Part shown: one piece after another, positions 11,609-21,198 of the stretch | Layout of the letters: each line of letters opens with the position of its first letter | Numbering within the stretch: the stretch's first letter is position 1 | NCBI GenBank assembly: GCA_020726505.1 | Contig: JAHLEZ010000039.1 | Coordinates: 62,001 to 126,000, forward strand | Source of the DNA: Leptodontidium sp. MPI-SDFR-AT-0119 | Taxonomy: Eukaryota > Ascomycota > Leotiomycetes > Helotiales > Leptodontidiaceae | DNA length: 64,000 nucleotides | Direction of reading: 5' to 3' | The notes under the pieces: model-generated | Databases searched by the model: none | The model's input: the letters and a program-made list of their open reading frames with translations, nothing else | Told to the model about the DNA's origin: nothing | Translations under genes and position numbers: made by a program

Positions 11609-11910
11609 TGTTACGGCTGGCAAGAGGTTAATACGGCAAGTAGACTTTAGCTTTGTATTTAGGCCTAATACTACGCTTAAAATCGAGAAGAAAAGACAAG
11701 GAGAAAAGAGGAACTCTTCGTAAGGGAGGGCTCGAGTATATATATATAAAGAACCCCCCTAATGAGGCCTAGCGTAGTCAAGTACTATTCACGTTAATAT
11801 GTCGCAAGCTCGCCACCTAGTCTTCCTTATTAGGCTTAGCGCCGTCGCATAGCCAGCGATGCTACGAGCCCGTGTCGGTTAGAATACGAGGCGCCTCGTA
11901 GGTCGTAACA
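11609..11910 (+). mobile_element. Candidate solo LTR of a retrotransposon
   Basis: The 302-bp segment starts TGTTACG and ends CGTAACA, a 7-bp inverted terminus of the 5'-TG...CA-3' kind used by LTRs. It contains an internal TATATATATAAA promoter-like run near 11738-11750. It sits against the AT-rich block. No clear 5-bp target duplication flanks it (TTTTC versus CGTAG), so boundaries or identity remain open. Confidence 0.4.
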
Positions 11911-12462
11911 CGTAGTATAATCTCTTTGTTCCCTAATTAGGAAGATATAACTCTCTCTTTTGAAGAGTTATCGATTCCTTTATTTCTTATCTAAGAAGGT
12001 ATAAGGTTCTCCTTTGAAGAGCGATCACGCCATCCAAAAAGCTCCCAAAGTTGTCGTACAAGCACGGGCAGATGCTCGGTTAGCCCTGCACTATGCTTAG
12101 TTTGGTTCTGCCAGCGTATACCGCTTTCAGGAGAACAACGTGTACCCCTAATTACCTCCTGTATTCTAGACAACAATTAATCACTTCAATTCGACCTACG
12201 TTGATCGCAATGCTGTTCTCCACTTCTGTACCACAGAAGTCTAATTAGGGCTAGCGTATTTCAGAACAGTCGAAGGAAATGCCCTATATATAGGGGTAGT
12301 TGCTCCCCTCAAAATCATAGAAATCATCATACTTTAATCATCTGATCTCTTAGATCCTCGCAACAAAAGCTTTGAAAAAGCCTTTTGAATTAGAAGTACT
12401 AAGTAATACAATACTTTTAAATCTCGCTTTAAACTCTTTATCTCTTAAATCTTCGTAATAAC
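11911..12462. repeat. Transposon-like leader upstream of the kinase gene, with diverged direct repeats
   Basis: Contains two pairs of imperfect direct repeats. One is AAGATATAA...TTTGAAGAG near 11942 matching AAGGTATAA...TTTGAAGAG near 11996. The other is CTCTTAGATCCTCGCAACA near 12347 matching CTCTTAAATCTTCGTAATA near 12441, the latter differing mainly by C-to-T and G-to-A changes. A TATATATAGGGG run lies near 12284-12296. The make-up resembles LTR/leader sequence of a retroelement, and it runs right up to the kinase ATG. Confidence 0.4.
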
Positions 12463-13803
12463 ATGGAAGTGGGGAATAAAGAGTTTGAAGAGCTGGAAGT
12501 GGGCGCAGAGGACAATGGGGACGATGGGGAACTTCTGTATGGCATCCCAAGCTCCGACAATGTGGAAAATGTTGAACATTACCGTCCAAAAGGCTTCCAC
12601 CCTGTGAGAATTGGTGACCAGTTCAACCAATACAAGGTCGTCCACAAGCTGGGATATGGCGGCTTCGCAACTGTTTGGTTGGCGCGAGACCAGATGGAGG
12701 AGCGATACGTTGCGCTCAAGATTGTTATGGCTGGAGCCCCCCAGGACGCCGAGGACATCGACATCAAATCTTTGTTACACATCAAGGATTGCGCATCAAA
12801 AGGTATTCTGACACCGTATGTCGACCTACCCCTTGATCATTTCTGGTTCGATGGACCAAACGGCCGACATGTGTGCGTGGTTTCACGCTTTCATGGCCCT
12901 AGCATCGCTTCATTGATATCTCCTTCAAAGGAGTTAAGACTAGGATTTGAGGACTCACGACGAATGGCGCTCCAATTGACTCAGTCTCTTGCCACTCTTC
13001 ATTCCTCCAAGGTTGGGATTGCCCATGGCGATTTCACAACTTCCAATATTCTCTTCGAACTGGAGAATATGGACTCATGGTCTATCGAAAAGATGTACGA
13101 GGAACTCGGCGAACCTTCCAGGGAGCCAGTTTATGCATACAACTTGGGTCCCCTGGGCCCATCTGCTCCAGAACACCTCTACGAAAAGGCGGATCTCACC
13201 CGATTACTCAGTTACCGAACTGGCAATCTCAAGATTATCGACTTTGGAGAATCTTTTTTCCTCAACGACGCCCCCAAGGGTCTCGGAACACCCGCTAGCT
13301 TCTGCTCCCCCGAGCTGATGCTGGAGAAAAAATGTAGCAAAGCATCGGATGTTTGGGCTCTGGCTTGCACGATTTTCGAAATGCGAGCAGGCTTCCCGCT
13401 CTTTGAATCATTCATGGGCCAAGACGGCGATGCACTTAGATCAATTCTCATGCGACTTGGATCTGCTCCAAGTCATCTTGAGGCTTTGAGTTGTCTCAAG
13501 GAGAATGAGGAGACACGGAACGGAATAAAGTTAAGAGACTTCGTGGGGTTGATAGATACTGTTCAGATCAGCCTCGATGCGGACAAAGGTAAAGTCTTTT
13601 GCTAACCTATTTATGTGGAATTTCTACTTCTTCGAAGACTAACTAACAGTGAATCAGATAACACAAGTTCACAGATATCTGGCCTCGAGGCCGAGCTGTT
13701 GGCTGATCTTCTCAGCGGCGCTGTCAGATACGATGTGGAGGAGCGTTCCACCGCAGCTGAGATGTTGGGACATGCATGGTTCTCGATTGCCTCACCAAAG
13801 TAA
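12463..13803 (+). CDS. SRPK-like serine/threonine protein kinase with atypical HGD catalytic loop
   Basis: Two exons, 12463-13588 and 13658-13803, with a 69-bp intron (GTAAAG, branch ACTAAC, acceptor CAG), about 423 aa. Kinase landmarks in order: glycine loop KLGYGGFATVWLARD (residues 62-76), VALK lysine near 86, catalytic loop AHGDFTTSNIL (about 187-197), metal-binding DFGES (260-264), a GTPASFCSPE activation/P+1 segment, SDVWALACTIFEM, and the C-lobe arginine region in exon 2 (VEERSTAAEMLGHAWF). The order and spacer between catalytic loop and DFG resemble fungal SR-protein-kinase-like families, usually found as expanded lineage-specific sets. The catalytic HRD is HGD here; Lys, Asp and Asn are kept, so activity is plausible. 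Its substrate is unknown. The immediate upstream DNA looks transposon-derived. Confidence 0.88.
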
Positions 13804-14526
13804 GGTTTATTTTATGTTCGATTAGTACTGACATTCTTTGGAGGACTGTTGGAGAGGTGTAGATTATTTGCAAGCATCACTTCGCATTTGGGGCAGGTAT
13901 TTGATTTGTGTGGCAAATGTCTAGAGAATAAATAAAAGAACATCACAAGGAATGCCCTAGGATTTTGACATGACATTGAGATCTTTAATTGATCCAAAGT
14001 CGTCTTGTTGCATGTATGTGCTGGATGCAAAATTTGTGATTTGCCTCTGTTACACCAACTTCCCAGTTTATTGTATGTGAAGAATTGAATCATCATTCAA
14101 GATTGCTACCCAGTACCCCACAAACAACATGCAGCACTCCCCTCAAACAGCAGACTCAAAACTTCTAACAATAGAACAAACCGACAATCCAAACAACACC
14201 CAAGCGATCAATTCGGTCTTCCTCTTCAGGCACATCTCCCGATCGCCACCGGTTAAACCCGCCACCATCCTCAAGGTTGAACTTTCCCACCCCATTGGCT
14301 GCCCAGAAATCAACATTGAATAACCTTAAATGAACTCCTCGTAGCCTATATCTAAGAACGTCAGGAATTCCATCGAACCAGATATTGGAATACGAGTCCC
14401 ATACTGGCACCAACTTCTATAAAATCTCATGTTATTCCCTCTCCTGGAGTGCGGTTTCCTGGACAATCTTTGCTTGCCGTCTTTGAAATATATCACCGTC
14501 AGATTCGATAATTTGTTTATATCAAT
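13804..14526. other. Intergenic, no firm gene
   Basis: Between the kinase and the DUF4360 gene. A minus-strand open frame at 14165-14413 has fairly protein-like composition but no family match or splice partner, so it is not called. Otherwise it holds the 3' UTR and promoter. Confidence 0.45.
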
Positions 14527-15230
14527 ATGCTTTACCAACCGCGTTTGTTCGGTGTGGCTATGACAACCGCTGCCGTACTGTCCCGTGTTGAAGGCATGGT
14601 TCTGGAAAACAGGGCTATGGTGACACACTGGGGGAGTGGCTGTCCTCAAGGCACGACTGACTTCTGGGTCAAAGTCGATCAGAACAAGTAAGCCCCAGCC
14701 TCAATAGACAAGTACAAGACATGAAAGCTGATATGAAGTTCCCTAGAGTCGTGGCTCACTTCCCTGCTTTCGACGCAACCAAAGGCTCCGACGTTCCCCA
14801 GAGCGAGAGCGAGGAGTTCTGCGGCTTGGGAATCGAATTCGGCTGTCCAGCAGGGAGACAATTCTCGATCGTCAGCACCAGCTATCGTGATACGGTGGAT
14901 ATCCCAGCTGGAGCGACAGCTAGTCATTTGATGAGATACGGGTTCCAAGGAGGTGCGAACAATGACAGACCAGTTGAGCCTCAAGTGCTAATGAAAACAG
15001 AAGCTGACACGGCGAATACACGCCGTGACATTGCGGGTCCGGCGAAAGGGACCTTCGATAACACAGATACAGTTGATAGGGGGGATAGACTGTGGTCTGA
15101 TTGCGGAAGTACTTCGTTCTTGATGGTCACGAATCGTGGTGCTGTGACTGGGACTGGAGGTGGAGCCTCCAAGCATACATACTTCAACGAGGGGGAGGTG
15201 ACAACAACACTTGAATGGCGAGCCTGCTGA
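14527..15230 (+). CDS. Secreted DUF4360 family protein
   Basis: Two exons, 14527-14687 and 14747-15230, about 214 aa. The 59-bp intron (GTAAGC...CCTAG) joins WVKVDQN-K to VVAHFPAFDA in frame. The N-terminus (MLYQPRLFGVAMTTAAVLSR) is a plausible signal peptide. The mature part has the DUF4360 pattern: WGSGCPQGT near the start, EEFCGLGIEFGCPAGRQFSI, a YRDTVDIPAGATASHLMRYG strand run, GPAKGTFDNTD, then LWSDCGSTSFLMVTNRGAV and a terminal LEWRAC. DUF4360 proteins are small beta-rich secreted fungal proteins without an assigned activity. Family assignment rests on the spacing of cysteines and the GPxxGxF / WSxCG motifs. Confidence 0.8.
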
Positions 15231-16738
15231 TTGGAAATTTTGAATGGTTTCTTTTGTTGGGTGGTTACCATGTACAATACAGGATGAAATATCTGCTGAT
15301 GAAAATGTACAATTCTTGCGTTGACTACTGCAAGTAGCTGTTGTTCGGTGTACAGGAGTAGACCCTGATCGAGGTAAAGAATGATTGATTGCCTTGCAGA
15401 ATGAAGTCGAAGGAAAGCCCTCTCCATATACATGATAGCTAGTCTTAGATTACACATGACCATCTCGTATCATAAATCAACAATAACCAAGCCTATTATT
15501 CATCAGGCGCAAAACCACTCACATCTCCGAACAAAACTAAAGAGAGTCCAAAACAATCCCCATTTTAAACTGACACTAGCCTGATTCTCAGGGAATCCTC
15601 TGAAACGCCCGTGGGACTTGGATTGGATGATCATCCTCAAAATTTTGCCATATGAAAATTGTAAGAACGTAAGCAATGTTCCCAAAGTCTTTCAGTCTCC
15701 TACTCAAATATGTATTGTTTCCTAAACCACTCCCACCAGTGACCTATTGACGAGATCAACCTCCGGTTAAGACACGTTTAACCTAAAGACCTATTGAATG
15801 CCGTATCTTTTTATTTTCATGGGTCTGCTTGGAATATTACAGCGCCTTAAACTAAGCCTAGAGGTGCTTGCCTGCTCGCCTGCATGCAGAAGAAACTAGA
15901 AAAAGAAACTTCTGCCGTATTCACTTTTATTCAATGGTCTGCAAACTGGTTCTTCCATGACAGGATTGTTTGATGAACCAGTAAATGTCCTTTCTCTGGT
16001 AGTTGACAGTTCCATTTGCAGACCATTGAATAGCGGGATTTTGATCTTTGATGCCTTCGAGCCCAGCGTTTGGTGAAAGGAAGCCACGCCAAGAAATGCC
16101 CCTGCACCATTTCTGCCTTGTCTTTACCGAGGTCTCACTTTGCAATCAAAACAAAGGAACCATCGACGCACCTGGAATGCGATCAAGGTCAATACCGCAA
16201 AAGAACCGGTAGAGATTCAAACTAAGCTCCTAGGAAGTTGCTGCGAGGATGTAAGCAAAAATCCTTGTCGCGATACCTGACCTTTCCATGAGGAAATCCT
16301 AGTTACGTCTACTGAAGTAGCTTACCTAGGGACCAGAAAAGAGAATTGAGGTGCACTTGAGAAGTATAAATCACCTACTGAATCGACGGTCTGTTCTATC
16401 ATTCATTCCGATGAGGCAGCCTTGACAGGTATACCTGGATTCATTCCTTACAGATTGTCACATTTCGACATGCCGTGTCTCCATTCACCCCCCTGCTGGT
16501 TTTACGCCCAATGCGAACAACGTCATCGACACCATCGGCCATCTCATCATTCTCGTTTCAGAAAACCTAGCCGTCGATCTGCAACGCTCACGTTTCTACA
16601 CTTAAATTCCGCTCGTCCCATCCTCCCCTCCTTCACCCACATTCTCCACAAATCTTCCAGTTCAAGCTTCCCCAAGTGCCCGAAAGTCCACTTTATTTAC
16701 CTTCAACTATTGACATATCAAAACAAAGTTTTCTGATC
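15231..16738. other. Intergenic, contains a 17-bp inverted repeat
   Basis: No supported protein gene. The notable element is the hairpin at 15929-16031 listed separately. Open frames such as 14981-15463 minus are antisense shadows of the DUF4360 gene or unsupported. Confidence 0.5.
15929..16031. repeat. Long inverted repeat (hairpin potential)
   Basis: ATTCAATGGTCTGCAAA at 15929-15945 is perfectly complementary to TTTGCAGACCATTGAAT at 16015-16031. The 69-bp spacer contains a further inverted pair, CTGGTTC (near 15946) and GAACCAG (near 15976). Transcription would give a stable stem with an inner hairpin. It could be a small-RNA precursor or a tiny transposon relic; no target duplication was noticed. 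Confidence 0.55.
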
Positions 16739-17186
16739 ATGCCTCTCTTCAATAGACGCCTCGCAGCCACCACCACAACCTCCTCAACTCCTGTGGTCCG
16801 CGACGATGCCCCACAACGGAAATCTACCCTCTTCGGTCATCGTAATCGCTCCCTTTCTCCAGTTCGGACGAACGGCTTTCACACGACACACTCCACATCT
16901 CTGCCACGACGTAGTCTGTTGCATCGCAAGACCCCTCCATCCCGGCTGCAAGAGAGAGGGTTGTCAATGCAGAGAAGAAAGAGAAGGGGGCAGACCATGC
17001 ATTAGCGGTAGCCAGGACCGCAGTCAGAGAAGCGAGATACTATATCAAGTTCCTCGAGAAGGAAGCTGCGGAAGAGTAAGGACGGACCTCCGGTATTAAG
17101 GTTACAAAGTCTGGTGCTTACACCTCCTTAGGGCGAGACTTGCGAAAATCAAGCAGAGTCAAGCAAAGTCAATTTCAAAGAGATGA
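16739..17186 (+). pseudogene. Small basic fungal protein (LFGRR-type N-terminus, coiled C-terminus) with a 1-bp frame lesion
   Basis: The first part from ATG at 16739 reads MPLFNRRLAATTTTSS and then LFGHRNRSLSPVR, a basic Ser/Thr/Arg-rich head. About base 16930 coding similarity moves to another frame: DPSIPAARERVVNAEKKEK, then AVARTAVREARYYIKFLEKE, an alanine/glutamate-rich helix. A 56-bp intron (17076-17131, GTAAGG...CCTTAG) then joins EAAEE to ARLAKIKQSQAKSISKR and a TGA at 17184. The two halves together fit a common filamentous-fungal small-protein type of unknown function, and the intact intron says the helix half was coding. The break equals one missing base. An intron (16842-16930, GTAATC...GCAAG) could also reconcile frames but would remove the conserved RNRSLSPVR part. 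A sequencing error is possible. Confidence 0.6.
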
Positions 17187-18032
17187 CATGGACTTGGTCG
17201 CAAGTACTTGAATGTCTCCCGAAACGTTGTTGATCTATGGTTGATAATTCTACAGGTCATGATCACGTCTGAGCTGCTGCCGGAAACACGAACCATTTGC
17301 GCGGGTTTGTGCCTGCTTGAGGTAAATGATTTATGACGGGTCTACTATTGATGAAAATGTAGTTAACGAGCATTACTTTTCCCATGAAGATTGTTGACGA
17401 TGTACTTGTGCCTGGGAAGTCGGTTTCGGTGTAAACATATACGCAGCGTAGTGTTGGGTTGGCTTTTCGTCTGTCTTAGATATCAAATTCGAACACGATT
17501 TACTGCAATACACAGATTTTCGTGGAATTTTTGGACTCAATACGAAATTTCGAGGCCTGCAATGATAATTGAACCAAACAAATCGAAAACCCCATCCCCC
17601 GAAGGCCTGCATTCTCTCTTTCTAGAATTACTCGCTTAATTTAGGGACAAAAAAGGGGGGATCGGGCCGTAAATACCCCACCAAACGCCAGCCAAGCACC
17701 CAATCACCTGACAATGTGAGGGGTCAACGGGACGGAGAAATTTCGAGAGTTTCCATCCTCTTCATCCATTTACCCCAGAGCCAAACTCCCCATAATTTCA
17801 CGGAACATCATCCTGCGATGCCAGATTGATTGCTAGCGACGGTATCTCGTCTCCGTAGCCTGAAGGGTGATAGTTCTACCCCAGGATTTCGATATGAAAA
17901 GATGTACGCCTCAGACGCTTGTTTCGTTTCGTTGCTCCCTTTTTCCTCTTTTTTTGTGTTCGTGCGTTGTTGTTGGTATCAATTGAACCTGTCTGCTGTC
18001 AAGACTCGACTTTTCCCCTCTACATTTTGCTA
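17187..18032. other. Intergenic; promoter side of the CE1 esterase
   Basis: No supported gene. The esterase frame is open upstream to 17919 but only from a TTG, so its coding start is set at 18033 and this stretch is promoter and leader. Confidence 0.5.
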
Positions 18033-19184
18033 ATGCCGTCCTTCAATTCGGCCCTAGCGGGCTTCTCTATGTTTCTCTCCCTCTTATCCTCAGTCTCCAG
18101 CGCGGCGAATCCTCTCATCCAGATCAGAGAGCCCTTCGGCTCCAACCCAACCAATGTCTCTTTCTACCTCTATCTTCCCAAGAAAATCGCGCCCAATCCG
18201 CCTATCCTTGTCAATCCTCACTGGTGCCATGGCACAGCACAAGCTGCTTTCGAAGGCACGCAGTTGGCAACTCTTGCAGATACCTACGGCTACATCATGA
18301 TCTTCCCCAATTCGCCGAACGCAGCAGATCAATGCTGGGATGTCTCTTCGCCACAAACACTCTCTCATAATGGCGGAGGTGATAGCCAGGGTATCGTCAG
18401 TATGGTGAAATGGACATTGGAAAAGTACAAGGGCGACGCAAGGAGGGTGTTCTCCATGGGTACCAGCTCAGGAGCCATGATGACAAACGTTCTTCTCGGC
18501 TCGTACCCGGATGTCTTTGCAGCCGGAAGCGCTTGGGCCGGCGTTGCGTTTGGCTGTTATGCTGCTAATGGATATGCGGTTTGGAGCGATTCATGCGCTA
18601 CTGGGAAAATTATCAAGACGGGTGCTGAGTGGAAAGCTATTGTTGAGGCGGCCTATCCAGGCTACACAGGGTGGAGACCCAAGATGCAAGTCTTCCACGG
18701 CACGGCGGACGACATCCTGTACCCGCAGAATCTGCACGAGGAGATCAAGGAGTGGACTGCTGTGCTGGGATTGCCGAGTACACCTGTCAAGACTCTGCCC
18801 AATGATCTGCAGAGTGGATGGACGACCTACATATATGGAGATAAATTCATGGCTGTCAGTGCAGAGGATGTTACTCATAATATCCAGACGAATGCAACAG
18901 AGGTCTTGAGATGGTTCGATCTGACTTGCACGGGGCCTGGATGTTTCTCGCGGCCTGGTGGTCCTGTCGTGCCGATTTCGACGACGGTGCCCATTCCGAC
19001 GACGTTGACAACCAGTAAGGGCGTCATAACTACCTCGATAAAGTCGACCGCCACTGCAACGCCTACCGGTGCAGCGCAAGTCAAGTGGGGGCAGTGCGGT
19101 GGACTTTCGTGGAGTGGACCAACGGCTTGTGTATCAGGGACAACCTGCACATTCTCCAACCCATATTACTCTCAGTGTCTGTAG
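18033..19184 (+). CDS. axe1: Secreted carbohydrate esterase family 1 (acetylxylan esterase type) with C-terminal CBM1
   Basis: A single exon encoding 383 aa. The start [11 protein letters not shown] is the first ATG and gives a clean signal peptide (to about SSA-ANPL, residue 24). The esterase domain carries [12 protein letters not shown] (oxyanion region), the nucleophile motif [11 protein letters not shown] (GTSSG, Ser near 145), an HGTADDI aspartate motif and DVTHNI with the likely catalytic histidine. A Thr/Ser/Pro-rich linker (about 315-345) leads to a family-1 cellulose-binding module: [18 protein letters not shown], then [13 protein letters not shown], with conserved cysteines and aromatics. 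Members hydrolyse acetyl side groups of xylan (some act as feruloyl esterases) outside the cell; the CBM1 anchors the enzyme to cellulose. Exact substrate cannot be read from sequence. Confidence 0.92.
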   Translation: MPSFNSALAGFSMFLSLLSSVSSAANPLIQIREPFGSNPTNVSFYLYLPKKIAPNPPILVNPHWCHGTAQAAFEGTQLATLADTYGYIMIFPNSPNAADQCWDVSSPQTLSHNGGGDSQGIVSMVKWTLEKYKGDARRVFSMGTSSGAMMTNVLLGSYPDVFAAGSAWAGVAFGCYAANGYAVWSDSCATGKIIKTGAEWKAIVEAAYPGYTGWRPKMQVFHGTADDILYPQNLHEEIKEWTAVLGLPSTPVKTLPNDLQSGWTTYIYGDKFMAVSAEDVTHNIQTNATEVLRWFDLTCTGPGCFSRPGGPVVPISTTVPIPTTLTTSKGVITTSIKSTATATPTGAAQVKWGQCGGLSWSGPTACVSGTTCTFSNPYYSQCL

Positions 19185-19486
19185 ATTGTAGGAGAGTGGT
19201 GGATTTTGATGAGATGTAGTTTGGAAAGTTAAAACAGGTCAGAATGTGAGCTCCACCCAGAAGCAGTGTAAATATGATGATAATGTTCCGTACTACCTTA
19301 CTTTCAAAAAAAAGATGGCCACCGTTCTCATTCATCTTTCTGGAGAGAGACCCTCGATGCTATCGTGCTTGAAATTACCCACAAATTTGCTCGGAAAATT
19401 CAGTGAACTTCGAAGATCATGCATTGATCTCCCAGATAGCCCATATTCCCCGGTTCAAAATTGAGAGCACATGGTGGGAAAAAAGC
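19185..19486. other. Intergenic between convergent genes
   Basis: 3' flanks of the esterase (plus) and the next minus-strand gene. Nothing else is seen. Confidence 0.5.
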
Positions 19487-19912
19487 TCAAAAGTAGGAAG
19501 CTGTACAGTACGACGCTTTGAAATTCCCTGGTACCTTTCTACGGTACAAGCTTTCCCAAATAGTGAACGCATCCAACTGCTCAGAAGCAATAGCCCACTG
19601 TCGCAACTTATTGGAAGGTTCCCGGGCTTCTCGCTTGGCATTCTCTTCCTCCCACTTCACACACCATCCAGGCACAAGCTCATCATAGTACGCCCACGTA
19701 TCATCCTTAACTAATCCACCAGCAAATTGCAATAACTCGACATCGAAATGTTCAGTCTCCACCACGTAATTAGGAATACTCGAAGGTCTCACTCTAACCC
19801 AGAACTTGGAATGTCCTTCGAAAAATAATGAGGAGCTCCATGCCCTCTTTGCAATGGGTTTGCCCCTTGCGGGAGTCTCTCCAATTGGCCGATCACTGAA
19901 TTCCATGTGCAT
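19487..19912 (-). CDS. Hypothetical protein, 141 aa
   Basis: An uninterrupted minus-strand frame from an ATG at 19912. Composition is protein-like, with aromatic and acidic residues (HFDVELLQFAGGLVKDDTWA, LRQWAIASEQLDAFTIWESL). No signal peptide, membrane segment or known motif is seen. A possible upstream intron (GTACGA...CTTTAG near 19919-19950) does not restore a frame, so a single exon is assumed. Moderate to low confidence. Confidence 0.45.
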   Translation of the reverse strand: MHMEFSDRPIGETPARGKPIAKRAWSSSLFFEGHSKFWVRVRPSSIPNYVVETEHFDVELLQFAGGLVKDDTWAYYDELVPGWCVKWEEENAKREAREPSNKLRQWAIASEQLDAFTIWESLYRRKVPGNFKASYCTASYF

Positions 19913-20314
19913 CCTAAAGATATTGCTAGACTGGGAAGATCGTACCCTGTAGCCAACGATGCTTCAAAACACCAAACATAATTTCGAACAAAAAGATACT
20001 TTGTACCATCCCAGAAAGTCAGGTAAAGGAGTAGGAGTTTTACGATATCAAATACTTTCGTTACTGATCACTTGTGCAGATTTGAAGGCCCAATTGACGT
20101 CCAAGAAAGAGAAAGTCTATCCATTGTATTTTACTAATACACTTCAAACCAGTTCCAAAAAAGTCTCCCAAATCCTACTTTCCATCCACCAGCACATCAT
20201 CCTACAAATCAACTTCCAACAAGTTCTTCAGATCCCCGCTCACACCCATCATACCCAAGTGTCCGTCCAATATCCAGACACTCTCACCGTGCCACCCCCG
20301 TTGTTTTCATACAC
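19913..20314. other. Intergenic, no gene seen
   Basis: Between two minus-strand genes. Pyrimidine- and CA-rich sequence with no supported features. Confidence 0.45.
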
Positions 20315-21198
20315 TTAGTAGTTGAATCCACTACCAATACACTTCTTGATAGGGTAGGTGTTAGAAGTACAGAGACTGATCGAGCCCTGGACCCAAGCAA
20401 GGCCCTTATAATCCTGGCTGAAGTGCTGATCAGCCTGGAAGTAAGTAGATCGCTGCGAGCCAATGCACCCAACCTTCGCATATCCACTGCGGCGGAACAC
20501 ACGCGGGTTGCTGACCATGATACCCCACTTTCCCTTGGGAACGGTCGAGGTGTACGCAGCGGAGTGCGTCGAGGTCCATTGCGTGGAGTACGAAATGCCA
20601 ACGGAAGCGGACAAGACGTCCTTGACGAAGGTGTAGTCGACTTCGTTGGAGACGGTGATGCTGTCGGCGACGGAATAACCTGCTGTAACAGAGACGGTGC
20701 CCGAGGATACCGTGGCGTGGAATGCGGATGACATTGGGAGATCCCAGTCTAGGAAGTCGGAGTCCTTGTTGCGAACGATGAGCTTAACGTTGGTGCAGCG
20801 CTTCTCGATGTTTGTGCCGTTGTTGGCGGAGTCCTCATCATCCTCACCATCAATGGGGGACTCCCAAGAATCGGCCCAGTCGAATGGAGACTCTGGACGG
20901 CCAATTGTGGTGTTGGTTCTGGCCAGCTCGGCTCTGAGCATGAGTTAGTATCTCTTCATCAGCTGTCTAGAAAAGACTAAAAGCAAGGGCGAAATGCTTG
21001 AAGCTCCTGTGCCAAAAAAAAAAAAAAAAAAATCCGAAGTAGTACGTACTGGTAATCAGCCATCTTGACGATCTCCTGGCGGCCACCAGCCCCAAAGACG
21101 AGGACTTCATCAAGTCCAATGTTTCTTGGCTTAAGTGCTGCTGAGCTAACCAAAGAGCTGGTTGCCAGAGCAAGCGAGAGGAGTGAAAGAGTGTACAT
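20315..21198 (-). CDS. Secreted Celp0028 effector-like protein
   Basis: Exons 21198-21050 and 20933-20315, about 255 aa, joined across a 116-bp intron (GTACGT, branch ACTAAC, acceptor CTCAG). The first exon has a signal peptide (MYTLSLLSLALATSSLVSSA) followed by LDEVLVFGAGGRQEIVKMAD. The second has CTNVKLIVRNKDSDFLDWDL, TVSVTAGYSVADSITVSNEV, ISYSTQWTSTHSAAYTSTVP, VSNPRVFRRSGYAKVGCIG and a terminal YPIKKCIGSGFNY. This order of beta-strand blocks, the RRSGY motif and the final CxGSG match fungal proteins annotated as Celp0028 effector-like; the assignment is from memory of the family pattern. Its molecular role is not established. The intron contains a 19-base T run in sense orientation. Confidence 0.72.

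Noticed and set aside
14165..14413. 82-aa minus-strand open frame with fairly protein-like text
   Set aside because: No family, no upstream or downstream exon, and it overlaps the promoter region of the DUF4360 gene.
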